Positions 23,098-35,030 of a stretch of 64,000 bases of DNA are shown here, one piece after another. This stretch comes from Tanypteryx hageni (lineage: Eukaryota > Arthropoda > Insecta > Odonata > Petaluridae). A program made the translations under genes and the position numbers. The notes under the pieces were generated by a model, which was not told where the DNA came from, ran no database searches, and worked only from the letters and a program-made list of their open reading frames with translations. Location of the stretch: the NCBI GenBank assembly GCA_028673005.1, contig CM054114.1, positions 16,245,516 to 16,309,515 on the forward strand, written 5' to 3'. Every line of letters begins with the position of its first letter. Positions within the stretch are counted from its first letter, which is position 1.

Positions 23098-24199
23098 ATA
23101 TGGCAGAAATTACATTTTGTCTTTAAAAACACTCCCATTAAGAACACAAATCAATATATTATAATTGCAGTGAAGTTCCCCCTATCAGACCTTCAGTTAT
23201 TTCATAATTACAATAACCTTTCTTAACTTCACTAAAATATCATTTACATGGTTACCACCAAAGTTACTTGCAATGAGTAATGCCATTTTTTTTCATTGCT
23301 GTGAGTGGACATCAGTCTACTTAGTTTTATTCTGAAAATTTTAATAAAGATGAAACGCATGCATTCATTCGTAAACTTATCCAAGACCCCTAGTATGTGC
23401 TACACAGGAAAGGAAGTGAAATGCTCTTGCAACAGAGCTAAAAGAGATAATAGAAAGTAAAGCAGGGAGCTAAGCTATCAGTCTATGTAGCGCGCTATCC
23501 TCTAACACAGAGATTAAGCTTACAGGAGATTTGTAAACTGCCTTTGTTCCTGATGTTGAAATGCTATACGAGTCGAAAATGGTTACTTAAAATTTGACAA
23601 ATTTATGTTTTTATCTTCATGTTTTCAGTTATAGAACCCAGGAAATTTTACTCCCTAATGCATAAGATGGTAGTAGCTAGCAGGGATTCTAACATAATGA
23701 AATATTTTTTATCTTCAGGTTCGGTTAATATTATGATGCTCTGGTTTCATTCCCGTTCAGTTACTTTAGAAAACATACAAGTTCAGTTACTGTTTAAACC
23801 GGTTTAGTAGTGATTGTTTGTTTAAATAAACAGGCACTAACATCCATTCTTAAAATTTACCTATTCACCATAGGTTTCAACCATCTCTTAAGAAAAATAG
23901 TTATATGGAACATTAATTGCTAAAAAAAATGTTCAAGAAAACATATTACGGTCAAGTGATGAAACTCACACACAGAAATACAATATTGCAGTCGGTTACC
24001 AAAATTATATAATATAGGTAAATACTTTTAAATTACTGCAATAATGAATATATGCAAATTGTAAAAATAACTTAAACAATACCGCATTTACTTATGGAAT
24101 TGCCCCACTTTTTCACACAATATTTTTACACTAAAACAAGGCTGGGGCAAATGAGCAGTTTTCCCCTTTTGGTTTTTAGAACATTTCACTATCAACATA
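23098..24199. other. No gene seen
   Basis: AT-rich DNA. A 62-codon frame at 23619-23807 has no recognisable content. Confidence 0.45.
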
Positions 24200-25931
24200 C
24201 AGTAAAACCTCTTTATTTTGATCCCGAATAATTTGAAATTGCTTGTAATTCGAAGCTAAGAGCAGTCCCATGCCAACATCATAGGATTTTGCGTACCTTT
24301 TAGTACGGTTTATTCAAAATACGTTTGCAATGAAAGCGAAGATCTGGTCCAATGACTCGCGAACATTTCGTTTAATTCAAAACCTTTTCCCATATTGTGC
24401 GTTTAAGTGGAAATATACACTGCCCCCCTAACATGTAACTTCTTTTTACTTATTTAGTATTCAACGTGGAATAAAATTGCATATGATACAAATAAAGGAA
24501 TCACCATATCCTTGCATTACTAGACCTTTATTCCAGGTTCTCGGATTACTTCACGTATACTGCTTTATCGAAGATTTCTACATCTTCCTCGTAAATTTTT
24601 ATTAACCCACTCAAAAAATAAAAATAAAACTTTTTACCTTAGTAATATGAGCATGATCTTCAATGTTATTTTCACTATCAGTCTCTGAACTGACACTTTC
24701 TTCCGAATCACATTCAAGTAATATTTCAGTCTACTTTTCATCACCAGTTATTGCTTGCGTTTTTCTAATGACGCCATGATAAGTTTGACTCTTTTAATGT
24801 TAGAAATTAAACAAAAGTAACAACGGAAAATAATAAACGATAGCTGCTTCCGCACAACTTATGTTGTTCTCATGAAATGCTGAACCAAGCACTAGCCCAG
24901 ATCCGAAGACCATTCCTCCTTCCTTTCCATATAGCTCTCAAGTGTTGACGCATAAGGAAAAATATCTCAAGAGTGAGAGACACCACAAAACAGATAAACA
25001 GTGCCTGCATCCCCATATGATTTTAGCATGAAAGTTACAGAAATAACAAACAAAAGATATGTATTTTGCATCAACAGAATCTTTGCGCCAAATCTCGTTT
25101 TAAATGACACATCACGTATAGTTATTGGTATTGTGTACTACATTCGAGCAAATGCTTCACGGCATCGCCAGTGCTTCAATATGACGATGAAACATTTAGT
25201 GTAGATCTTCCAAACCATTAAGTAAGCTGGTTGTCACAAGGTCAAGTACTAGAAAATCTTTTAGCTTTGCGAAAACAAGTCACGAACTTTTTCGAAGAAC
25301 AGAATGAACCTTGTGAAATTTTGAAAAAAGATTTCTGCAGAAATGTTGCATTTTTGTGTGATTTAATGTCTAAAAAAATCATTTGCATACTTATCTACAA
25401 GGTAAAACTAAATCCTTATTAATATACTAGCAAATATGAAAAATTTAAATTTTTTGCATTAGATTAAAAAGTCATTATATTGTGTTAAAGCCTTCAAAGT
25501 TTTCAAAATATAAGTAAGTATGAAGAACTGAAATCTATATTTATTAAATTAAAAAGTCATTAAATTATGTTTGCGTCTTTATTATTTAAATTCTTTATTA
25601 TTTAAATTTAAATCGTTTTCCCAATCTTTTTAGCATGTATTTTCGGAATCTTGTAGCTGAGTACGTGCGGTTGAAAGTCTTTTATTTTAAACGTGGTGTA
25701 AAAGAGTAACTTGAAATATACATTGGGAAAATTTAAGTGTTCACTTCAGCTCTGTTCATGAATTCGCCTTGTGTACGAACTTGTAAGGTCAATAGTTTTG
25801 TAGCAGAACGGATAGATACGACTATATCATAAGAAATTTCGATTTTTTAAAAGTTCGTTTATTTCGAACCCGGATAATTTGAATTCGTATTTTTGTGGTC
25901 CCTTGAACTTAGATATAACGAGGTTTTAGTG
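24200..25931. mobile_element. pogo/Tigger-like element with a hAT fragment inside
   Basis: The left end CAGTAAAACCTC and right end GAGGTTTTAGTG are inverted and flanked by TA on both sides (24198-24199, 25932-25933), the target duplication of Tc1/mariner/pogo elements. Internal shared words include CCGAATAATTTGAA and CCGGATAATTTGAA. On the minus strand MASLEKRK… (24778) and an acidic stretch ECDSEESVSSETDSEN (about 24650-24720) may be the remnant N- and C-terminal parts of its own transposase. On the plus strand 25200-25380 reads SWLSQGQVLENLLALRKQV then FFEEQNEPCEIL and FLCDLMSK. That matches the hAT-type (GTF2IRD2/DUF4371-like) motif W-LS-G-xL, indicating a second element nested within. Confidence 0.6.
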
Positions 25932-26270
25932 TATCTTTTAAAATAGGGTTTTTAATATAGGTATGTTCTCAATTGAGTCAAGATAAATGACATTTTAAAA
26001 AAGGCAACTGTAACCTGAGTAGCAACAAATGCAAGTTCTGCCTGATTGTATTTTTGTTTCCCAATATTGCCAAATACTCTTTCCTGTTAATTCTAACAAC
26101 ATTTTGAAATTGATTCAGCAAAGATTCAACCTTAACATTTTCTTGAGATCCTACTAATATTGAAGCATTTATCTATCTTTGATTCTCATTAAATTTTATA
26201 GTAGCTGACTCAACCCTAATCTGAGCAGAAAATTTAATGCATTAGATATTTCAATAAAAATGGGATTTAC

Positions 26271-26327
26271 CAATTTCAGCGCCGTGGGTCCTGTGATGCC
26301 TGTTGTGCTTTCATCATAAAACCGGAC
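26271..26327 (-). CDS. 57-nt exon of the membrane-protein gene
   Basis: The acceptor TTTTTTCCCAG and donor TTG|GTAAAT bound exactly 19 codons, phase 0 on both sides, reading VRFYDESTTGITGPTALKL. It is more GC-rich than its flanks. The sequence looks like a cytoplasmic-tail segment with a possible phosphotyrosine or Ser/Thr site. It would follow the 26824-26856 exon about 0.5 kb upstream on the minus strand. Its right-arm counterpart would lie beyond 64000. Confidence 0.65.
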
Positions 26328-26558
26328 CTGGGAAAAAATATGGTAAAGTAAGGAAACTAGTAGAGGCATCTAAACATTATAAAAAATATAAATGGAAATT
26401 CAGCAGATAATTTTGATTTATATTTTCAATCTTGTAATGGGAGAACTAATTTTTTATTGTTGACTTTATAATTATGTATTTATTGTTTTATTATTAACTA
26501 TATATAGGCTTACCATATAGTCAGGGTGTCAGAGTGGGACGTCTTTTATAATATGTGT

Positions 26559-26577
26559 ATATATATATATATATATA
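26559..26577. repeat. Short (TA)n run
   Basis: Simple TA repeat of about 20 bp. Confidence 0.8.
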
Positions 26578-26823
26578 CATACACATTTTAATAGTTTCAC
26601 ATCAAAGAACCAAACCGGGACATTGGGAGAAGAAGGTGGAGGGCAGGGAGGTAGCAGTCAAAAACGAAAAGTTAAAATTGTCAATTAATGGGAAGTGCCA
26701 GTGATTTTATGCATAGAAATGTTTGGGATAAAAAGGATTTTCTTCTATGATTAGCACAGGCATCAGAATAAATTGAATGCAGAAACTTCAGTAGGAAAGC
26801 AATACTTTATTAAAGACACTCAC

Positions 26824-26856
26824 ATGTTTTTCAGCCGGTTGGCCTTGCACTCCAGC
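26824..26856 (-). CDS. 33-nt micro-exon of the membrane-protein gene
   Basis: The acceptor CTTATTCAG and strong donor CAT|GTGAGTG enclose 11 codons, phase 0-0: AGVQGQPAEKH. The exon and about 400 bp of flanking intron are homologous to the 32199-32255 exon and its flanks (shared words such as GGCATCAGA, GAATGCAGAA, ACACTCACATGTT and AAGAAAAGAACAAGA). The two micro-exons therefore arose by tandem duplication about 5.4 kb apart. Micro-exons this short are hard for annotation pipelines. Confidence 0.5.
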
Positions 26857-27469
26857 CTGAATAAGAAAAGAACAAGAGAACTTAATATCAATATGTAGTC
26901 ATGAAATGAAGTTTTTCAAAAAAATTACAAAAGACAAAGCTGAAAACCTATGCCTAATCCCAGAAAAAAATATCTTAAGGTGCATAAAATATTTCTTTTG
27001 CACAAGTGCTGAGTCACATAATTTCTTAATATGTACTTTAATTAGTGCATGAGTTGTTGGTGCATTCTGCAAGTGCTTGATACACTATATACAGAGAGTC
27101 TCAGACCTACGTAAGGGTTCAGTTAATAATTTATTGTACTAGTTTTCGGTACTTTGTAAACCTTTTCCGGGCAAGGTGAGCATTCCAGGCTCACTATGTT
27201 AGTCTTTCTCTATTTTCTCCTCGAAATTAGGAAGTACATTTCTATAAAATTTAGACTTCTATTATTTTTTCATACTCAACTATGTGCGATATCGTATATG
27301 TTTTTTTAAATTCTGAATTCTAGAAAAAAATAATAAATCTATAAGTTACGCTAATGGGCAACGTGAGCCTTGGAGTCTCCATCCAATTTCGATCTCCTTC
27401 CCTCTTTCTCTACATTTTAATATAATATACATATATTTGTTTTCGTCTTATGTACTGGATGAGTATCAA

Positions 27470-27830
27470 AAGGACCTTCGACGCCTGACAAATATGGTAT
27501 GAAAATCTGGTGGCTTTGTGACTCCAAAATTTTTACTCCTTGTATGGAATACCGTATTTAGGCAAATGAGAAAATAGGGCATATAATTTAGGATCATTTG
27601 TTGTTTAGTCACTGACAGAAATTTTCAGTGGAACTAATAGCAATATCACCTGCGATAATTATTTCACAGATCTTGAATTTGCAAAAAAACTTCTTTCAAA
27701 TGTGCTAACATTGGTAGGAACTGTCAGTAAAAATAAGAAATTCATCCCTTCAAAATTTATTCCGAACAAAGCACTATAAGAGGGTTCTTCACTTTTCGGA
27801 TTTACTAAATTATTATGGGGTACTAATGCT
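27470..27830 (+). pseudogene. piggyBac transposase fragment (left arm)
   Basis: The plus frame (with stops) reads ITCDNYFTDLEFAKKLL, LTLVGTVSKNKKFIP and SKFIPNKAL, then GSSLFGFTKLLW. This matches the piggyBac block xxDNFFTSxxLxxxLL … LTxxGTxRxNKxxxP. Only this catalytic-core fragment survives. Confidence 0.7.
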
Positions 27831-27889
27831 AGAAGTTTTTGCCAAATTTTAAAGTTGTAGTACTTCTAGAAGTGAAAAAATATTTTTCC

Positions 27890-28345
27890 AATTGTTTAAA
27901 TTTTAAACATTTTTAACGGCCGCTGCAATATGTTTATGGAGAGATTCATATGTTTATTTGTGCAAATGCACTACTCTGTAAATAACTTGAAAATTTCAGC
28001 ATCCTAGCTCATCCCGTAGTACCTAAACTGTTATCTATTTGTATAAACTTTAAGAATATTTAACTGCCAAATTAATTAAAATATCAAAATTTGTATAATC
28101 TTTATTTCGTTTTTTTACGAATTTTACTTATAAAAAAACTTTAAATTCCGTAGCGCATGCGGAAATACACAAACCTTGAAAATTTGTTTAAACAATTGCA
28201 AATTTTTAGCGGCCGCATTACTGCACTTTTTCAAGATTTTCGTTTTTTCTAGTCGGTTTTGCACAAAATGCCACCTATGAAAAAAATTTCGAATCTCCAG
28301 CTCATCTGGAAGTGCCTAAACATTAGTATCCTCCTCCTCTGTAAG
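27890..28345. repeat. Two diverged units with GCGGCCGC-like motif (left arm)
   Basis: Segments near 27890-28060 and 28175-28345 share AACGGCCGC/AGCGGCCGC and AGCTCATC…GTxCCTAAAC in the same order. The function is unknown. The mirror copy occupies about 62924-63379. Confidence 0.4.
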
Positions 28346-28350
28346 AAACG

Positions 28351-28560
28351 TCTATATATAATGATAAGTATGCGTTTACGGCGCGGGTGGCGCGGAACGA
28401 CGATTGGAAGCGAAGTTTCTAGTCTTTCTACAGTCGAAAAGCCCGCGAACACCGCGATGCGTACACTAATATAATAACCTGCGCAGTTGTGGCAACAAGA
28501 CAAAGTTGATCGACTGCAAGACGAGGTGATAACGACGGTGAGCATTTCAATATTATTGTT
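28351..28560 (+). promoter_or_regulatory. Possible promoter and 5' exon of the adjacent hAT element
   Basis: CTATATATAATG (about 28350) is followed by an unusually GC-rich stretch and, at 28538, GACG|GTGAGC, a donor-like site, about 150 bp before the BED-finger frame. This could be a TATA promoter and leader exon of the hAT element. The mirror copy is at 62709-62918. Confidence 0.3.
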
Positions 28561-28689
28561 ACTTTGCCTGTAGTTCTGAGTTGTTCGATGTGTGTTAAAA
28601 TTGTCTGATTATAGAATTTTATTTTATTGTATAAACGGGTGCAAATGGCAAGGAAATAAAGTGTACTTTTAAAGAGGCTTTGTAAAAGG

Positions 28690-30240
28690 AATATCCTTTT
28701 TTAAGAAGCGTCACAATCCATACGTAACATTCTGCACCCAATGCAATATTGAGATAAACGTTGCTCATTGTGGGAAATCTGACATCAGACTACATATGCA
28801 ATCAAAGAAACATCAGTTAGCTGTCAGCTTTGTAGCTTCCATTGCTTCAATTAAGAAATTTCTTACAGAAGATTATTCTGTTATAATGGAGCTTGTGGCA
28901 AATGAAGCGGTATCACAACTAAAACAATAATTGTTTCAGATTTTTAGATTGCACCTCTAAGATAATTTCCACATTGTTTGTAGATAAATTTTCATCATCA
29001 CGAGCAAAAAGCGAAGCAATTGTGAAAAACGTTATTACTCCAGAAACTCAAAAGAGGTTGCAACAGGAATTGGGTGAAACTTCGTGTTTCACCATTATGA
29101 TAGATTCATCTAACCACATAAAATACTGGAGTCAATGTGAAAGTTCTTGAACTTGACGTCCTGCAAGGTAAGACAATTAACCAATTGAATGATTATATTT
29201 CTCTGTTCTAAGTCACAGCAGACTTGTTGATAAGATTGTTGGCATATCAGCTGATAATACCAATACTAGCTTTGAAGTTGCAAAACGTACAGGTTCTAAG
29301 AATCTTTTCCGAAATCATCGGACAACTGTAGTAGAACATTGGTGGAGATGACACACATTTGCATTAAAATGCGTCTGATGTTCTTCCAGTTGATGTGGAA
29401 GTTGTTATTGTAAAAATATTCAGATTTGTTCATATTTACACGATACGAGTGGAGGCACTGAAATTATTTTGTGATTTTATCGACAAATTTTGTCGTATTT
29501 GAACACAAGATTTCTGTGACTGATGCCTACTCTTGAAAGAATACTAATAATGCTTCAACCGCTACGAGTTTATTTATTATCAGTTAAAATGCACCCGTTA
29601 ATCTTAAGAAATTTTTCTAAGATCCCAAATCAGTACTTTGGTTCTGATTCTTACACAATGTTGCCAATATTTTCCATGATGCTATTTCCAAAATGGAGGG
29701 GAAGCCGCATGTGAATTGTTGCGCCTGTATAAGAATTTGGACGAGAGAAAAATATCTAAGTTATTGCCGCCCAAAGTAAAAGAATTGGAGAAGAAATGTG
29801 CTAACGATGGTATTCATTCCAGCAATTCATCAAAATTTTTTAATGAACTGTGTGTCCTGAATTCGTATCTTAATAAGGACTTGCTAGACGAATGGGACAA
29901 GGAGAAAATATCTATAGATCAGAGATGGTTAAATGTACATACTTATAGATTTTTGTCATAAAAACATTATTATTCCAAACACAGAATATGTGCGAATTCG
30001 TCGTCTCTCTTCCAAGTACTAACGCTTCGATAGAGAGGTAATTTTTGCTTATTAAGAACTTTTGAGGATCGATGTCTATTGAAACCATAAAATATCTCCT
30101 GACAATCCAAATGAATTACAGCGAGACTTGCTAAGATATGTTTTAAAAAAATTAAGAACATTAAACAATTATTGAGTAAGCTGAATTCTTTCAACAAATA
30201 CGAGTGGAACAATATGCGATCAACTTCAGCAGTAGATGAA
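28690..30240 (+). pseudogene. hAT transposase with BED finger, degenerate (left arm)
   Basis: In order: FFKKRHNPYVTFCTQCNIEI and SDIRLHMQSKKHQLAV (a C-x2-C…H-x-H-type BED finger, about 28698-28820), then RAKSEAIVKNVITPETQKRL and CFTIMIDSSNH (29000-29110). After that come IVGISADNTNTSFE, ACELLRLYKNLDERKISKLL…WDKEKISIDQRWLNVH (29708-29940), and EFVVSLPSTNASIER (about 29995-30040). The last is the hATC dimerisation signature (LPxTNASxER). At least four frame changes and several stops make it inactive. Confidence 0.7.
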
Positions 30241-30249
30241 TGACAAAAT

Positions 30250-31334
30250 TAAAAACAAATATTGTATTAACTGGTTATATATAAATATTTTTTGCTGAAT
30301 TTTGTATTTTTTCATTTTATTCTTTTTAATAAAGGCGATTCGTTATATGTGATTTAATTTTTATACTTTTGTAGAAATTTTCATAAAAATAAATTCACGA
30401 ATAAGAAAAAATTATTTGTTTACCATGTGTCCCGAATTTTGGTTTGGAAGATATAGTCACCGTAGCAATACGTGCACAACAAGTATAAGCATGCTGCAAA
30501 AACTATGTAGTAGTTAATGTAGAAATAATGTTTGCAACGAACGCAGCATTAAAAGAATTTTCTGCTTCAACTGTAAAAAAGCGATAAAATAATTTCCATA
30601 TTGTTCAAAAAACTTATATTTTTGTAATATATTTTGTAGCAAAATATTTTAATTGCCATTTTATGTCTTTGGTAAATAAATGAATTATATTTGCTGAAAG
30701 TATTACTGCTCTTCAATCCTTCCAATGCATTGTAATCAACTGTGAGTCTCAGAGTTGGTAAAATAGCTTGCCCAGATAAGAGTTAAGCTCCTTCTGGAAA
30801 CATACTTGTTCAACACTTCCCACCGTTTTTTAGACGCAGAGGAGAAATTATAAAGCTCTTTCACCGCAGTAAAGAAACCAATTCTTTTGAAGTATATTTT
30901 TTGCACCGTTGTTCACAATTTAAAGAACGAGCACTACAGGGAATCTTGATTTGTGCATCTACATGTTTGATCCATTACCGCACCCTTGACCTCTCATATA
31001 TTTGGCTGATAATTTTACCTTATACGGCTCCTTTAATGACGAATCTGTTAATTCTACTCAAGTTGTATCTTGAATTGGAAAAAAACTAAGGAGACTTTCA
31101 TGGAATATCATTTCACATTCTCATTTAGAAGAAATACTACATTTTATTGTGCAACTGGGTAAGAAAGAGGAGAACCACCACAATAGGTATAGCGATTTTA
31201 AAAACACCGATTTGTATTTGTATACAGTACAGCAGCATAGCTAGAACGGCAGGGGCCCTCGGTAAAAGTCGCCACTTATACAATGTATAACTTTCTCCAG
31301 GATAAAATGGGGAGACATCATTTCACTTACTTGT
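30250..31334. other. No gene seen (left arm)
   Basis: AT-rich DNA following the hAT remnant. TGTCCCGAATTTTGG at about 30427 may belong to its 3' end. The mirror is 59935-61019. Confidence 0.4.
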
Positions 31335-31563
31335 TAGTCCGTAAATAACTATTATTGACCGGGTGGGATAGAATTCTAGGGATTGGATATATTTAGAGAA
31401 TATTCCTTGCGGCTTAGGAGTATTCTCTTAATCCATATCTATTTCGCCGTAGTATACAATAACGAAATAGATTTTGATTGTGTTTATTGCCATATTATAA
31501 TAATCACCATAAATTCTGGTCAATTTGTTGTGATATTTACGCATAAATGGTGAATTGCGGCAA
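31335..31563. repeat. Interspersed repeat B, copy 1 (left arm)
   Basis: A 229-bp sequence (GTAAATAACTATTATTGACC … GGTGAATTGCGGCAA) that recurs, diverged by several percent, at 40190-40416. It has its own mirror at 59706-59934. No coding content. Confidence 0.7.
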
Positions 31564-32198
31564 GTTGCACACTTGGTATGGAATAAATAATAAATATCGT
31601 AATTGACTCTCTGAAATGGGAATTAGGATATATTAAACAACTCGTAGAAGGCTGAATCCGCAGATACTGAAGTTAGACATTCCTGCACACCCCTTCCTTT
31701 GGCCAATTATGGAAGTGCTTCAATATATAACTGCTTTCTGATTGTTCGCTTTGTCGTGTGTCAGCCATTCTAAGAATAACATCAGTACCGAAATGCTGAC
31801 CATTTCTCTCTTATTTCCTATTTGATTAAAGGGGTGACTGCCTTCATCTGTCCATTCTAGCAATGGGACTGACAATAACGGCTTACAACTCGAAGGACAT
31901 AGAGCCCATAGCATATTTTTAAAGCTAAGCTTGTGCATTAAACGTCTTTATATTCATCCTGGAAAATAGCTAATGGCAAAACACTACTAATTTTTTTATT
32001 CCAATTTCAAAAAAATTAAATTAAGACTAATGTGACAATTTCGTGATCAGGCTTGACTACTATCAACGTAGCAATATTTTTTAAAATTTCTTTCTCTCAA
32101 AATAAAAGATTTTCTTTTATGATTGCAACCATAAAATGCATTCAGGCATCAGAGTAAATGGAATGCAGAAAAATCAGAACATCATGAAAAACACTCAC

Positions 32199-32255
32199 AT
32201 GTTGCTGTTCCCGTTTATGATGCTTCAAAATTCCCTTTGGAGATTTATCTTCATT
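32199..32255 (-). CDS. 57-nt exon of the membrane-protein gene (left arm)
   Basis: The acceptor TCTTTATCAG and donor CAT|GTGAGTG bound 19 codons, phase 0-0, reading NEDKSPKGILKHHKREQQH, a basic, hydrophilic juxtamembrane-type segment. The preceding transmembrane exon ends in phase 0 (GACCCT), so direct joining keeps frame. Its flanking intron is homologous to that of the 26824-26856 micro-exon, showing an exon duplication. Confidence 0.62.
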
Positions 32256-32479
32256 CTGATAAAGAAAAGAACAAGATGAGTTAACGTAATTATGTAGTTA
32301 TGAACTGAATTTGATGAAGATTCTCAATAAATTGACAATTTAATGAAACAAAGACTAAGCTCCAAACTTATGCATAATCTCCGAAAAAATGTTATTTTAC
32401 AGTTTCATAAAATTCATTGGCGCAAGTTAAATAACACTTCATCGTCGGTGCATTCATAAAAACAGAAACACCATATACA

Positions 32480-33584
32480 GACAATCCCCGACTTACGTTA
32501 GGGTTCGGTCGCGTAAACCCGTTTACATAGTCAATACATATTATTTGAGTCAAGTGGAGTCCATATATATAAGATAATAAATTGCGAGAGTCCTCGCTGA
32601 ATGTTTATCATCTTCCGCGAAATTACCGTCATGACTGATTGACACGTACGCACGCACCGCGAATCATCAAAGACGCAAACGGCAGTTTTACTTGGCTGTA
32701 AATTTGGGATTACAAAAATATTATGTACCGATATATATCATGTATCGTAACCTTAATATCAATATCAACGATACACTTGTAGGAATATATTGACATATAA
32801 AAAGACTGATAAGTACATTAAAATGGTCCTTCTGTTATCAGAATATATTAAATTACGTGAAATACGGGGTTTGGTGTGGAATTTTATCATTGAACTCGCG
32901 CTGTGTACGGCTTGTTCCTACCAAAGTCTAACATTTGAAAAAACTCTCAACACACTTCCCAAAACCATGGAGTGGCAGTAGTAGTTTATTTATCAAATAC
33001 AGAAAATATAAATAAATAACTGACAATTTGGAATCCGACGGCTGATCAGAGCTAAACATTTGGTGTAGTATTTGCCTGTTAGTTTTAAATTCGTTTACGA
33101 AGGCAACTTAAGCTACCAAAACCACCCGGTAGTAGGCTATCTTTTAGATTAATTGAAATATTTTTCAAATTGTTTCACAGCAAATATATGTTGAAATATA
33201 TTTTTCAGAATTTTATTAACACATCACTATAGTAAAATACAAATAGCCGAAATAAATTAATATAGCGTAACATGTCATACTATTTGCAACAATTACAGTG
33301 TCATTAAAATGTCAATCAGTCACACCATCTCGTCACAATCTTAACAAAGACCCTAATCTGTTTATCATCGGCAAATATGACTTATCAATGTAACTTGGAG
33401 GTAATTTAAGAAATACATAATAAATATTATTATTATTTAAGATCGTTAAAAGCTAAGAATGATGTAAAGAAAAATGCTTTGTCAAATCTGGCACAGTCAG
33501 GAAAAAATAAATAGTGAAATCTTGCCCAAAATTTTGTAGCACTGGAGACTGAAAAATCCCACAGCTCCTCACGTTCCTCACTTA
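32480..33584. other. Intron-like DNA, no gene seen (left arm)
   Basis: This begins with a patch (AATCCCCGACTTACGTTAGGG) similar to one near 27100, as part of the exon-intron duplication. The rest is AT-rich without recognisable features. The mirror is 57685-58789. Confidence 0.45.
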
Positions 33585-34850
33585 TCTACATCTGCATGTT
33601 ACCCTGCAATTCACCATTCTGGTGGATGGCAGAGGGTGCACTGCACCGAGGCACACCTAACAGTTATTACTCGCAGATTTATCTTGCCAGTTATGGTCTC
33701 GTATTGTTCTCGGAAAGAAGGAGCCTCTATAACGTTCCGTCCTACAATGGATCTCACGTATCTTATCGCCATGATCGTTTCTACCTATGTACGTTGGAGC
33801 CTCATTTACTGCCACTACATCTTCTGCTAGACATTCTGATCTGTATTTATTTAGGAGCCTTAACCTTGAGCACATTCTACTGCCTTCCAGAGGTCTCCAT
33901 TTTAAATGCTTCAATAATGATGTGACGCTCTCCATATGTTCGTACTTTTGTTTAACGAACCTGCCTGCTCTCCGCTGTACCCATTCTAACTTCATTTTAT
34001 AGTCCTCCTCATACGGATCCCATATAATGGAGGCATATTTCACCTTCGTTCTAATTAGTGAAAAATAACACGCTACGCGGTCTTTCTCTGTACTATTCCG
34101 CACTATTCTGCCTATAAAGGAGTTTCCTGTTAGCTGCACCTATAACACGATGAATGTGCATTCTCAACGAATGGTCACGACAAATAGTAACTCCTAAATA
34201 TTTTATATGTTCAGCTGCTTGAATATTCCTTGTATCGATTTTGTACTCGAAACCTAATTCTCTATTCTTACTTCTCCACAACAGTACTACTGCACATTTA
34301 CTGTATTTCATTTCAATGCTCCATTCCTTACACCATGCGGAAATGGCTTTTAAATCTTCCTACAGCGACTGATTGCCATCTCGGTTGATTATCTCCTTAA
34401 ACATATATGGCGGTGTCATCTGAGAAGAGTCTGATTTTACTACTACCACCGAAAAAATACCATTTACATAAATTAGGAATAGTAGAGGGCCCAATAAACT
34501 TCTCTGAGGAACACGTGACCCGACTTGAAAGGGGGACAAGTACATTCCATTAATGACCACTATCTGTTCTCTCTTCCTGAGGAAATCTCTCACCCAATTC
34601 GCAATTTTCGGGTTGATACAGTATTTTACGTGCTTCGCTATCAAATTCCGATGTGGGACCTTATCAAACGCCTTCCTGAAGTCAATTAAAATAGAATCGC
34701 CCTGGATATTTTTTTCTCCGCATCGCAATAAATCATTCACGAAAAACCGAGTTGAGTTTCACATAATCTACCTTTCCGGAATCCGTGTTTGTATATTTTT
34801 GTCTGATCAACCTCTTCATTTATTATAGCCATAGCTCCTTCCACGCCGAT
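33585..34850 (-). pseudogene. 5'-truncated CR1-like non-LTR retrotransposon (left arm)
   Basis: Minus-strand RT frames read HGFRKGRLCETQL, FVNDLLRCGE-like, DSILIDFRKAFDKVPHRNL (motif A), VPQRSLLGPLLFLIY (motif B, with Arg for the usual Gly), YLGVTICRDHSLRMHIH, and then YASIIWDPYEEDYK, LEWVQRRAGRFV and SFFPRTI. This order is typical of CR1-like elements. The 3' end near 33585 runs into CAGATGTAGAT, similar to their terminal repeats. The endonuclease half is missing, and there are frameshifts at about 34370 and 34100-34140. Confidence 0.75.
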
Positions 34851-34859
34851 CACACAAGG

Positions 34860-35030
34860 GAGGAGGAAAACCCGGCGCTGGCATTCGGAATGGGACTGTT
34901 CGGTGCAACCGTTTCGGCGCGAGGATCTTTTGGCAGGGAAACCTTTCGGCGCAGGGATCATTTGGCTCAGGGATCTTTCGGCGCGGGGACCTTTCAGCGC
35001 AGGAACACATTTTTTCTCTTTCCCGGGGTA
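34860..35030. repeat. TTTCGGCGC-type short tandem repeats (left arm)
   Basis: About six ~18-22-bp units of the form GGCGC(A/G)GGGA(T/C)C(A/T)TTTC. The mirror is 56454-56624. Related units occur in inverted orientation at 42050-42140 and 52588-52678. Confidence 0.65.

Noticed and set aside
28249..28545. 98-codon minus frame with Arg-rich middle, and its mirror at 62724-63020
   Set aside because: It covers the GC-rich leader of a hAT element in antisense; no domain and no splice context.
33596..34002. Plus-strand frames at 33596-34002 and mirror frames at 57287-57673
   Set aside because: They are antisense to the CR1-like RT remnant and have no domain of their own.
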